This document shows positions 1 to 10,299 of a stretch of 64,000 bases of DNA, piece after piece. The position numbers and the translations under genes were made by a program. Location of the stretch: assembly GCF_000340215.1 (NCBI RefSeq), contig NW_006921542.1, positions 834,267 to 898,266 on the forward strand. Direction: 5' to 3'. The first letter of the stretch is position 1; every line of letters begins with the position of its first letter. The notes under the pieces are model-generated. The model was not told the origin of the DNA, made no database searches, and saw only the letters and a list, made by a program, of their open reading frames with translations. This DNA is from Pseudocercospora fijiensis CIRAD86 (lineage: Eukaryota > Ascomycota > Dothideomycetes > Mycosphaerellales > Mycosphaerellaceae).

Positions 1-2707
1 AATTGTATACTAAGTACTATCGAGATAATAGCGCTAATGCTTAAAGGCCTCGATAATAGCTAGGAGCTCTTGCTCGTAGGTCTCGTAGCGACGCTTAGCA
101 TCGATTATCTTCCTTAAGAAGAAGGCAATCGGGTGCTAGTAGGTGTCGTTAGCCTATTATAATATAATAGCTAATATAGCGAACTGTAAAGCGTTAGTCT
201 TAATTCGGATCTGTTTACTTAGTACGAAATAGTATAATAAAGGGACTTTAGTAAAGCGTTGCTTTAGACCGTTAAAAGCGGCTTATGCCTTGTTAGTCTA
301 TTTGAACTCTCTAGTCGGGTTAGCCTTAGTTTTAGTAAGCTTAGTTAGTAGCATTACATGCCTCGAATAGCCCTTAATAAATCGGCGATAGAAGTTAGTA
401 AAACCGAGGAACGACTATAGCTCCTTAATTAACGTAGGAATAGGCTATTTAGTAATTGTTTTAATCCGATTAGGATTAGCCTTAACACTATTAGTTGATA
501 CGATAAAGCTAAGGAAGGCTACCTCCTTAGTAGCAAAGGTGCATTTAGAAGGCTTGTAATATAGGCTATAGGCCCGTAGGCGGTCGAGCACCTTACGTAC
601 TACGGCCTAGTGCTCTATAATATTAGGTAAATAGGTGTAAACTAGGATGTTATCTAGGTAAACTATATAGAGATAGTCTAATAGGCCTAAAAGGGCCCGA
701 TTAATATAGGACTAGAATGTTATAGGGGCGTTAGCTAAGCCGAATAGTATAACCAAGTACTCGAAATAGCTATAGCGAGTACGGAAGGCTGTTTTCTATT
801 CGTTACCCTTACGAATGCGGATACGATAGTACGCATCCTTAATATCTAGTATAGTATAGTAGTAAGCCCTAGAAAGGCGATCGAGGGTATTATTAATAAG
901 GGGGAGTAGACAGCGGTCTTTAATAGTAATAGTATTAAGCCTACGATAGTCGACATATAGGCGCAGGCTACTATCCTTCTTTAGTACGAACAGGATAGGT
1001 ATACTAGCAGGGCTATTACTATACCGAATTCGACTATTAGCTAGGTTTTCCTCTAGGTACTTACGCAATATAGCAAGCTCTCGTTTACTAAGGTTGTAGA
1101 GAGGACTAAAAGGAACCTCTTTGCCCTCTATAATATTAATCTTATAATCCGTCTCTTTAAAAATAGGCAATGTCGATGCTAAGTAGTGTTTAAACACATT
1201 AATATAGGTCTCTCGAATAGGCTCTAGTATACGCTCGAGCTAATTAGGGTCTATACTATTAGGGGGCATAGGTTTATCGTTATTACTACCGAGTAGGTCG
1301 GTAGTTAGATCGGCTAAGGCGGGTATTAAGTTGCTAATAAACAGGACCCTAATGTCGTTAGGGCACTCGCTAACATTAATGTATTTAATATCCTCTTTCC
1401 TAGCGATTCTAAATCGCTACTATTAAAGGCCTAGGTCTATAACTATAGCGTAGTACTTAAGAACAGGGTTGCTAATAACAATATCGGAGGGGAGGCTGTC
1501 TATATCTACCGTATAGGTAGTGAAGTCTAGTAGGCGTTTATTTCCGAGGTCGTCCTTTAGAACTATAGGAATATAGTAGGCCCTATAGGTTAAGTGCCGA
1601 GCGTTATTAAACTAAGCAAGGGTTAGCAGGTTAGTCCTAGGCAGTTGTCGAAGGTCTAATTACTTAGCTAGGCGATAGCTAATAAGGGCACTAACTGAAT
1701 TTCCTAGATCTAGTATAACCTTAGTCTTATAGTTAGTTCTATACGTGTCCGATACGAGACAGGTGCGTATAATAGCTAGCATAATGTCGATAGTCTTACG
1801 CCGTATAAGGCTAATAGTTAGTGCGGCGCTTACTCTTTTTTCGAAGGTTAGCCTATAGGGGTAGCGTTAGCCGCTAAGAGGTGCTTTCGGTATTTAGCGG
1901 AAGTACGGTTAATTCGGGCCTAGTCCTTAGGTTTGTCGCATTAGCCTAGTAGATAGCTAGTGCTATTACAATTAAAGCACTTTAATCCGGTTAGTAGACT
2001 ACCGTAGCTATTGTTATTATTAGCAGAGCGGTTAGTATTATAGGGATACGAGCCCCTTCTACGGCCTCTATCGCGGCCTCCTCTATATAGCCGCCGGCTA
2101 CGGCCTCTTCTACGGTCGTTGTTACTATTCCTACTATTAGCACTATTGTCCTAGTAGGAACCTTAGTTTCCTCCGTAGGTACTACGGTTGCTACGGTTAG
2201 TACTAGCTAGTCGGATCCTTAATTCTAGTCGTTACTAGAGCTAAATAGCCCGTTCGGCTATTTCTACTTCGACTATAAATTAAATGCGCGTTAGATTAGC
2301 CTATTCGAATATATAGCGGCGGTCTAATTTAAGGACTAATTCCTATCGCAATTTAGGGCGTATTTCGGAAATCTAGATAGAGTCGGTCTTAGCCGGCAAA
2401 TCGTCCTTAAGGGTCTTTAAATAGGCCTTAAATAAGCGAGCCGATTGGTTAGTCTTTTGTTTAGCCCGAAGGTACTAATCCTAAGCGTATTGTTGCCTTA
2501 GTATAGGGTTTCTAAGGGTGTCTAGCATAATAGTCTTATAGGTTTGCTACTAAACAGTAGTCTAATTAGTAAGGGAGTTAAAGTGGTTATCCTAGGTACG
2601 CTTTAGGTCTCTATTAATGTATTGTATAGCATAGACGACTAGCGAATAGTCGTCTAGTAGGGCCCTTAGTGTATTTCGCTAGTTCAATTCGCAATCGCGT
2701 ATATAAT
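1..2707 (-). pseudogene. G1 copy 1: gag (C-terminal part), protease, RT and start of RNase H
   Basis: This is the minus-strand gag-pol arm of a Ty3/gypsy chromovirus. Reading right to left: capsid-like gag from 2707; an intact-spaced CCHC zinc knuckle at 1979-1938 (C-F-N-C ... C-D-K-P, with His changed to Tyr); a protease region; RT from about 1200; and RNase H running off the window edge. The 796-1197 reading frame is the RT palm start with conserved blocks PLYNLS, SPASIPILFV and VDYRRLN. The RT active site reads YLDN near 605 instead of YLDD, a RIP-type Asp to Asn change. It matches the G1 copy at 26089-39600 in the opposite orientation. Integrase, chromodomain and the 3' LTR must lie left of position 1. 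The element is cut at 2707 by the insertion 2708-13941 and continues at 13942. Confidence 0.9.
2700..2707. repeat. Target-site duplication, left copy (TATATAAT)
   Basis: The 8-bp direct repeat TATATAAT here and at 13942-13949 brackets the 11.2-kb insertion. The preceding G would extend it to 9 bp (2699-2707 and 13941-13949). Removing the insert and one copy joins the two G1 gag halves in frame (...QYNNYIRDCELN...), which agrees with the undisrupted copy near 26990-27030 (QYNDYIRNYKLN). Confidence 0.85.
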
Positions 2708-3424
2708 CTATCTCTACGGCAGACCTCTAGATAAAGAATTACGCTTAGATCACACGTAATAGCTTAGAATTAGGGTTCAAAGTGCCGACTATCCGAACAA
2801 CTAATTAAACACTATACCCCTAATTCTTCTCGCTAGAGGTCTATAGGGTAACCGCTTAGATTTAGTATAGTTATAGAGGCTAGTATAGCGATCACACCGC
2901 GATATCACTTTTACGACAATGTAATACTAGGAGGTTGTAGCGCTGCTAATTACGAACACACCGATCTAAAAATCACGTTAGTACGACGAATATACGATAT
3001 ACGGCGTTAAATCTCGCGACGCTACCCTATATAGCTATCCGGCTTGCTAATATATACTAAAACACAACATTGAAAAACTATATATACAAGACTTAGCGGA
3101 GCATCGTATAGCACTCTAGATAGATACTAAGTAAGGAAGTAGGTATGTGTAACTTCTCGTTGCTAAGATACTATCGCTGTCGCTACGTATACTAAATCGC
3201 ACCTCGTAATATATAACATCTAATGCCCGGAGGTTCTAGGTATGCCCTTTTCGAAACTCTTTTATACTTGTAAGAACGCTATAGGATGTTGTAGTACTAA
3301 GATACAGTCGATAAGCGGAGGTTAGTATAAGCTAGCTAGATCTCTAGTCGGAAATTAGTATCCTATTAAGCAATAGCACTAGGATATATACTATTATCCG
3401 ATATAAGGACTCTGCCGCTTTGTT
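2708..3424. other. Left terminal region of the 11.2-kb element, non-coding
   Basis: No open frame of note. CA and TG are clearly more frequent here than in the neighbouring retroelement (for example around 3060-3200), so this end has suffered less RIP or was low copy. The terminal bases CTATCTCTAC pair with the inverted right end. Confidence 0.5.
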
Positions 3425-4085
3425 CTAGGTTGTTGTCCTTTTAATCGACCTAATTAAGCTAAGAGTCTACTATCTTATCGGCTATCTCCTCCTTGTTCGT
3501 AGCGCCGATAGCATTACCGATAATCGAACCGGTTATAATAGTATATGCCTAGTAGACGAGGTTATTCTTGTTATTAGCGCGCTTAATCGGCTTAATACCG
3601 CTATCGCTGCCGCTACCGCTACTACTGCCGCCGAAGACAAGGCCCTAAAGAATACTAATCTAGGTCTCCGATAGTTCTATATCCTTGCCTATATCCTTTA
3701 GTAAGCGCTTTATTGTATTCTCGATAATGTCGTACTTAATATACTTAGTATATAGATACGCCTTAACGTTAACAACTAGCTCCTAGACTTCTCCGTATAT
3801 AAGAGGCTTAAGAGTCTTATTCTTAGCTTTAGTCTTACCGCCGCGATCGAAGCCGTCGTAGTAGACCTAGTCGGGCAAGTTAGACTGCTTATCGATAGGA
3901 TAGATACGGGCGATGCGATCCTAGATCGAGTCGCTATCTATAACTATTTTAATATCGAGTATCGTCTCGTATCGTATTACTTTAGAAGGCGTTAGGAGGC
4001 GATCGAGCTAAAGTAATATTACGAGGTCGATATAACTATAGAAAGGCGGTAGTAATACGGTAATAGAATAAGACCGATCTAGTTC
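3425..4085 (-). pseudogene. Unrecognised small protein gene inside the 11.2-kb element
   Basis: With Gln/Trp stops read through, one minus-strand frame runs about 210 codons from near 4085 to near 3425. It includes the blocks WDRIARIYP, KQSNLPDWVYYDGFDRGG and LKPLIYGEV, then a Gly/Ser-rich linker (GGSSGSGSGSDSG, near 3630-3600) and a polar C-terminus (IIGNAIGATNKEEIADKIV). I do not recognise the family. It lies divergently from the DUF6589-like gene, with the start regions facing each other across about 250 bp. Confidence 0.4.
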
Positions 4086-4329
4086 GAATATACATCTTTC
4101 CGCTTAATAAGGGTCCGTACGCTTATATATACGACATTAACGCGTCGCGCTCGCGCCTACTAAATAAAGGCTCTATTTATCCCTAACCGCGACCTTCTAT
4201 AGCGTTCCCCTCCCGTCTACTACCTTCTGCTTCTCTATAATAGTAGCTCTTCGCTATACAATTACAACTATACTCGTAACACCGGTAATATAGCTAATAA
4301 CTAAGAGATAAGCGACCTTACTAAGCTCT

Positions 4330-7300
4330 CGTCCGATGCGCTATAAGTCGCTTAAAGCGTACAAGTCTATATCTATAGTATATAGCTAGGCAACTAGCAA
4401 GACCTTAGTAATTAAGAAGAAGAAAACGAGGAAACTAAGCATCTAGGTTAACAAACAAGCGACCTAACCGAGCTCCTAGAAGAAGACGAGGAAGACGAGG
4501 ACACTAAGCTACTAGGATAGGGTTAAGGTCTCGATCCGCCTTCTAAGATTAACGAAGCCGCTCGTATTCGTTAAGCTATCTTCCTATCCGATAGCTAGTA
4601 CGATCTCTAGACATCCGAGGACATAATTCGCAACCGGCCTACTCGATCTAACTAGCGCCCGGCTAGGCCTTAACGTACTATCCTCGAGCCGACCCCTCGC
4701 AAGTCTATACGGTAGAAAGGCAAGGTCGTTAACTATGCGCTAGAAGATAAAGATAAAGATAAAGATAAGACTAACGATAAGGATACTAGCGAGGAGGAAG
4801 AAGAACTTAGTAAGAGTAAGCTATAGCGCGAGTTGCGGTCTAATATACCTAATAAGCATAATCGTACTAGATAGATACTAGGCCCTAGTAGCATTAATGA
4901 TATCTAGGAAGAGGGAGCCGATAAAGAAGGCCTAGTAGCTAGTATAAATCCGAAGCAGAAGTATAAGGCTATTATATAGCAACTAAGATCCTTTACTATA
5001 CTATTCGAGAAGCTGCTAGTTATATAGGCCGGCAAGCTAGGCACTACGACATACCGGGCTAATATAGACACTATTTAGCGAGTATTCCCTAACGAAGGCC
5101 TCGTTAGCTCTATCGTCTTACGTAATAAGCTAAAGGGCCTTATTAGTAAGGACTTCTTCGATTCGTATAAGAGCGAGGAGGGCTTGTAGCCGCGCAATCT
5201 CTAGGATATAGCTTAAACAATTAAGACTCGTACGCTAACGTAGTTTAATCTACTAGATTCTCGCCTACTACCTAATACTCGTAGAGAGTATAAGCAGTAT
5301 ACTATATCGTTCGAAGATAAGCGCAGCATTGTCTAGAAGCGTGCTTACACTATTATATATATCGTCGTACATTCTATAGTAGCTAAGCGTTCGTCCTTCT
5401 TAACTAAGGCTCTTAGGCTATACCTAGTATATAGCGGTAGAGCGCCTATATATATTATCGACACCTTTAGTAATATAGGTATTACTAATAGGTACGACAC
5501 TATCTAGGAACTTATTAAGAAGAACGCCAATTAGGCCCGTTAATAGGTAAAGGTAATCGCTCTACTTCCTACCTCGTAGATCGCATTCGATAACTTTAAT
5601 CGATAAGAGAAGAAGCGGAACTAGGTTATTAGGGATACTAATAAGTAGATAGCAATAACAACCTCGTTTATTAGCACCTATAACGATATGCCTAAAGATA
5701 GCTTAATATAGGACATACTCGACCGTACTATACCTATACTAATCGATAATATTATCGAAAACTGTAATAAGGACGGTAATACGGCTAAGGCTATCGCGAT
5801 CTTCTAGATTTATAAGGCTATCGAGTCTGTTATTAGTAATAGACCGTCTAAGAATATTAAGGCAGTAGGCCTAGAAGTGCCCTCGTTCCCTAACATCGAG
5901 TCGTCCTTTAGGCCTATACCGGATAAGGTCTACTCGCAGCTAGTCTCTTTTAACGACGAGATCTCTACCTAGGGCTCTAAGCTCGTATATAATAATATCT
6001 TCCTAGATAATATAGGTATCCCTCGCGACTCGCTAGTATAGTTAAAGCGACTAATTATCTACGTTAGCGACTGTTTAACTATCGAGCGTACCTTAGCTAT
6101 TCTGTTTAAGTACGTTAAGAATTCGGAGCTATACGAATAGCGCAAGTTTATATTACTATCTCCTGCATAGTTCTATATCTTTATAAATACCTATATAACC
6201 GTCTTCTATACCTACTAGACCTATAATAAGGCAGGCGAGAGACTCCTATTCTCTGCTTTAATCTAGTTAGATATTGACTTCTAGGGCCTAAAGGAGGTCG
6301 ATCTAAAGAACTTTAAGTTCTTCCGAGGCTAGAGTACTATAGACAAGTCTTTTAGGGCTCGAGTCTTTATAATCGCTCGATAGTTGCTCGAGAGCTGTAG
6401 CAAGATCGACTTTAATAAGGTAGATATAGAGAGAAACATTACTAAGGTTAATGTTGTAAAGGAGGCCTTTAACGACCTGCCTACTATAGAATACCTAGGT
6501 CTTCTCGAGAAGGTATACTAGCTTACCTTTAGCTTAGAGGTATAGGAAGGCGATTTAGTATCGGATCTAGACAATATAGACCCGGAAGCTAAGCTAGATA
6601 ATGCCTTTACTAGTATGTGTCGTATACTCTAGGAAATCTCGATCTTTAAGCGTATACGATATACCGTCTATATATAGGATGTCGGCTACCTCTGCTAGGT
6701 CGTCGGTCTATTAATTCCTTCCTTCTTCGGAGTAGGACAATCCAATTACGGTCGGCTTATAATCTACCTATATTGGTTGCTAAATAAAGGCGGATCTCCG
6801 GAGGTATAGAAGGCCGTACTATCGACTAGGTGCGTTAATCCTTCTAGTAAGAAGGGCAAGGCAGTTGCTTCTAATAAACAGCTTAAGTTACACAATTACG
6901 AGTACTTAGAGGACATTAAGCAGTTTAGCAATTCGACCTACGACCTTACTATAACATTTAAGAAGGTCGCTAGCAACCGTAAAGCGACTCGAGTCTTAAA
7001 GAATATGTTTAAGGAGAATTCTAGTGTTTAGCGTACTAGCTACCGTACTAAGAAGGATAGTAGCTCGGATGTCTTTAATCGCGCGGACAAGATTTGTATT
7101 AATAGCTTTATAAAGTAGCAGACTAGTACTAAGTTCCCGCTCTCCGACGATATTTAGCTCCTTAGATTAGATATTATCTAGTCTAAGATCGACAACTTTA
7201 ATAAGGCTAACTAGCGCTATAGTCGTAGCTTCGCTACCGTTATCGAGTAGTTAGTAGGTTAGGAAGAGGTCGATAGAGACTACGGCCCTATCGAGGATGT

Positions 7301-7490
7301 AGTACTAGATCTAGAGGCCGATACTAAGTAGGATAACCTTGCTAGCGTACAACGCCTATTCTATAAGATCGACGATTAAGCAATCGGTAGCGGTGTTAGT
7401 AGTAGATCTAGAGGCGGTCGCGGCTATACTACTACTACGTCTATGCTTAGTAGTAGTAAAGTATAAAGTATTAGTCTGTCGGTCGTTATA
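4330..7490 (+). pseudogene. DUF6589-like protein gene, possible transposase of the 11.2-kb element
   Basis: The plus-strand frame, interrupted only by TAG/TAA stops, covers roughly 1,050 codons. An acidic N-terminal part (EEDEEDEDT near 4470-4500) and a Lys/Asp repeat from AAGATA units (4746-4776) are followed by the main domain from about 4960. Recognisable blocks are IAFDNFNR (5580-5605), TTSFISTYNDMPKDSLI (5658-5710), NIFLDNIGIPRDSL (5992-6035), then LLESCSKIDFN (6386-6420) and GVGQSNYGRL (6731-6760). The order and spacing recall fungal DUF6589 proteins (DN block, MP-x-GL block, LGIP block, FFG/A-x-G-x-NY block), which I know from memory only. A catalytic DDE triad was not mapped. The C-terminus is acidic (DVVLDLEADTK, ending near 7330). 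The gene converges on the helicase gene across a repeat-rich spacer. Confidence 0.55.
4746..4776 (+). repeat. AAGATA short tandem repeat inside the DUF6589-like gene
   Basis: About four hexamer units AAGATA in frame encode alternating Lys-Asp. This is a low-complexity acidic/basic linker, not a domain. Confidence 0.8.
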
Positions 7491-8171
7491 TTTATATTAT
7501 AGAATCCTCATTTCCTTAAGCAGATAACTAATATACTAGCTCCTTACTACCCTTCTATTATGTCCTTATAAGCTCGCTAAGCGGGCTTGCTTTCGAGCAC
7601 ATTGCCTTAGCTATTACCGCGCCTAAGGAGGCCGACTTATCGCAGCCTTAGGCACTATAGTATAGTTCCTCGCCCTACGGTAATATATAGCCGTTATTGT
7701 TGCCTTACTATTGTTACAATAGCGCATTACTATTAGTAGAGGCAAACCTTACCTACGATGCGCCGATATAGACTACCGCTTTCTAGCTTAACTTCTTCTT
7801 CTTCTATATATATACTAATACACTAACACCCCTAGCAATATACTAGCTGTCGGCTCTTAATAGTAACAGTGTCGATACCTCTTTGTCGTATATAGGTAGC
7901 TCTATAGCGATTAATACTATCTCCTAACTAGTCCTACGGCTTGCTACCGATAGAACCGCTTAAGTTAGTTAAGGTTCCTCGGTAGGTAGTTTGTTTAGTC
8001 CTTTTAGTCTCCGATAGGCTTTGTCGACGCAAGACGTTACGAAGGCGACTCTCCTAGCGAGTAGGTTGTTTTCTATAGCTTTAGCGGGCGCCGACTACGC
8101 ATTTAACCGAAAGAGTATAGTTTTTGTTAGAATATCGCAGTGCAAACTACAGAGGTCTTAGATAGATTAGC

Positions 8172-8368
8172 GGAGGTAAAAGCTCTTTAGTAAGGTACAC
8201 CTATAATGCGGCTAACGGTCTAACTCGGTAAAAACTCTTTAGTAAGGTACACCTTAAGTAGCGGCTCGATAGCGACTCTCCTACTAAGTAGATAGGATAG
8301 GTTCGTAGCATTGCTATAGGCCTAACTCGGTAAAAACTCTTTAGTAAGGTATACCTTAAGTAGCGGCT
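8172..8368. repeat. Three direct repeats of a ~45-bp unit
   Basis: The unit built around AAAACTCTTTAGTAAGG and ending in TAGCGGCT occurs at about 8172-8212 (diverged), 8222-8265 and 8322-8368. Copies two and three are nearly identical (one C/T change). The spacing is irregular (about 50 and 100 bp), so the repeats are interspersed, not strictly tandem. Confidence 0.85.
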
Positions 8369-9522
8369 ATAGGCTTCCTACGTTCGGATTCTTTATAGGA
8401 TAACATACGCGCATCTAGTTAAGTCGGCGTAACGCCTTCGTTAGGACTGTTAGTTATAATAACCTTAGTCGTTGCGTAAGGGCCTCTAGTGTACTTATTA
8501 AGCCCGAAGGCGCTTAGTCTTAGTCTTAGTCTTTACTGCTATACGACTGCAGCCCTTTATGTATTAAGACTACTATTCGACTATAGTACGTACCGATCCG
8601 AACCGAGCGTATTAAGACTGTTATCCGACTATAGTACGCCTCCTCTTCTATTCTAGCAAGCGTATTAACATTGCTATACGACTGTAACGCGCTCGACAAC
8701 CTTTTTTTTTCGCGGTGTCTCTAATACTAAGGGCGCGGTTATACTCTATTGTTGTCTAGATACTAATAAGTGTCGCTTTAGCGATCGCTATCGTGTTTCG
8801 CTTAATAAGTCCCTTCCTATATACCTCGCGTACTATAGTTAGTAATGGAATGCGCTAATTGCTACGTATGCGCGTACTCGTTACGCGTACCTGTAGTATA
8901 TAGGCAATATATAATTCTAGTATGCTTCGGGGCGTGTACTTCTATAGCCGCTTAGTGCCGCTAGTTAAACAGATCCCTAGACGCAACTACACTTATCCGT
9001 ACTGTCTTGTATAGCAGCTAGTCCTTCTAATAGATCGTAACTATAGGATTTAAGTAAAGGAGGGCGTTAACGTAAGAGGGCTATCGTAGCTTCTCGAAGA
9101 GTGCTTTAATGCGCTCGATATATGTTATCGCCTCGCGTATCTATCCTTGCCGTATATATTGTAGTACTAATAGCTGCGGTGCAATAAGTATAGTGTTAGT
9201 ATTAGTAGTGTTAGTAGTGTTAGGAGTGTTAGTAACTTCTCGAGTTTCGGAGGCGGTTCTTAGTACCTAAGGCGGCCGTCGTTATCGTATTAGACACTTT
9301 TGTTAGCGCTATTTGCTAGAAATGCGCGTAATCGACATATCTCGCTATATTAGTGTTATAAAAGTCGTAAAGGTATTGTTAATGCGCGGAAGGAAGCAGC
9401 TATAACGTTTAATCCTACTAATTAAGCGCTCTACTATACTAAATCCGGGGTCTTAGCGGGACTCGGTATCCTTGTCGCTTCCTCGCATTTACGCTCCTCG
9501 ACTAGCTCCTATATACGATTTA

Positions 9523-9591
9523 ACTATCGACACCTACGACTATCGATACCTACGACTATCGATACCTACGACTATCGATACTTACGACTAT
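9523..9591. repeat. 16-bp tandem repeat, four copies
   Basis: The unit ACTATCGATACCTACG is repeated four times (9523-9586) plus a partial fifth unit; the first and last copies have single changes. Confidence 0.95.
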
Positions 9592-9653
9592 TTATAAGCC
9601 CTTATAGGCAAGCGCGTCGATAGCTAAGGCAATGTACTCGACTACGAGGGCAA

Positions 9654-10048
9654 ACATGCTTAGCGAGCCTATAAGGATATAATAGAAGGGTAGTAAGGAA
9701 GGACCTTATTAAATGCTAATTCTAGCACTAGTACTAGCACTAGTACTAGCACTAGCACTAGCGCTAGCGCTAGCGCTAGCGCTAGTATAGGCTATAGCTA
9801 GTTTGTTATACGCTAGCTCGTAGAAGCAGCTTAATAGCACTCGTAGAAGTAGCTTAACTACGGCGGGCAAACCTACTTAGCGAGCTTATAAGGACCTACT
9901 TAGCGAGCTTATAAGGACCTACTTCGCGAGCTTATAAGGACATAACGGAAGAGCCTACTTAGAAAGCAAGCCTACTTAGCGAGCTTATAAGGATATAATA
10001 GAAGGGTAGTAAAGAGCCTACTTAGCGAGCTTACAAGTATATAATAGA
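9654..10048. repeat. Interspersed repeats of a 22-bp motif
   Basis: The motif CCTACTTAGCGAGCTTATAA (or close variants) occurs at least six times between 9657 and 10038, often followed by GGATATAATAGAAG. Three copies near 9887-9950 are immediately adjacent. The function is unknown; the position between convergent genes would fit a structural or terminal-binding array. Confidence 0.85.
9722..9787. repeat. CTAGCN hexamer microsatellite
   Basis: About eleven units CTAGCA, CTAGTA or CTAGCG in a row. The CTAGTA units look like RIP-changed CTAGCA; the CTAGCG units are untouched, as expected if only CpA is mutated. Confidence 0.9.
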
Positions 10049-10299
10049 AGACAGTAATAGAACAAACAAATTCGTATAGGCATCGACTCTAAGAATCTAT
10101 ATCCTTAATTTGGCTGTTATCCCGGACTCTTTAACCTCTGCCTAGTAGGTACTACGATAGAATATTATCGCTAAAGGCACTCCTACGGCTGCTAGCCCTA
10201 CTATAGCTTCTCTTAGAGGCTCCCTCGCTAAATACCCCCTCTGCTGCCTAAGGGACGTGGATGTTGCGACTACTACGGGTATAGTATACTTATATAAGC

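Noticed and set aside
7339..7527. Plus-strand 62-codon open frame, Leu/Val-rich
   Set aside because: It lies at the end of the DUF6589-like gene in a different frame and has no family pattern; probably a chance frame.
9523..10048. CRISPR-like array
   Set aside because: Repeats are contiguous or irregular with no unique spacers of constant length, and the genome is eukaryotic.
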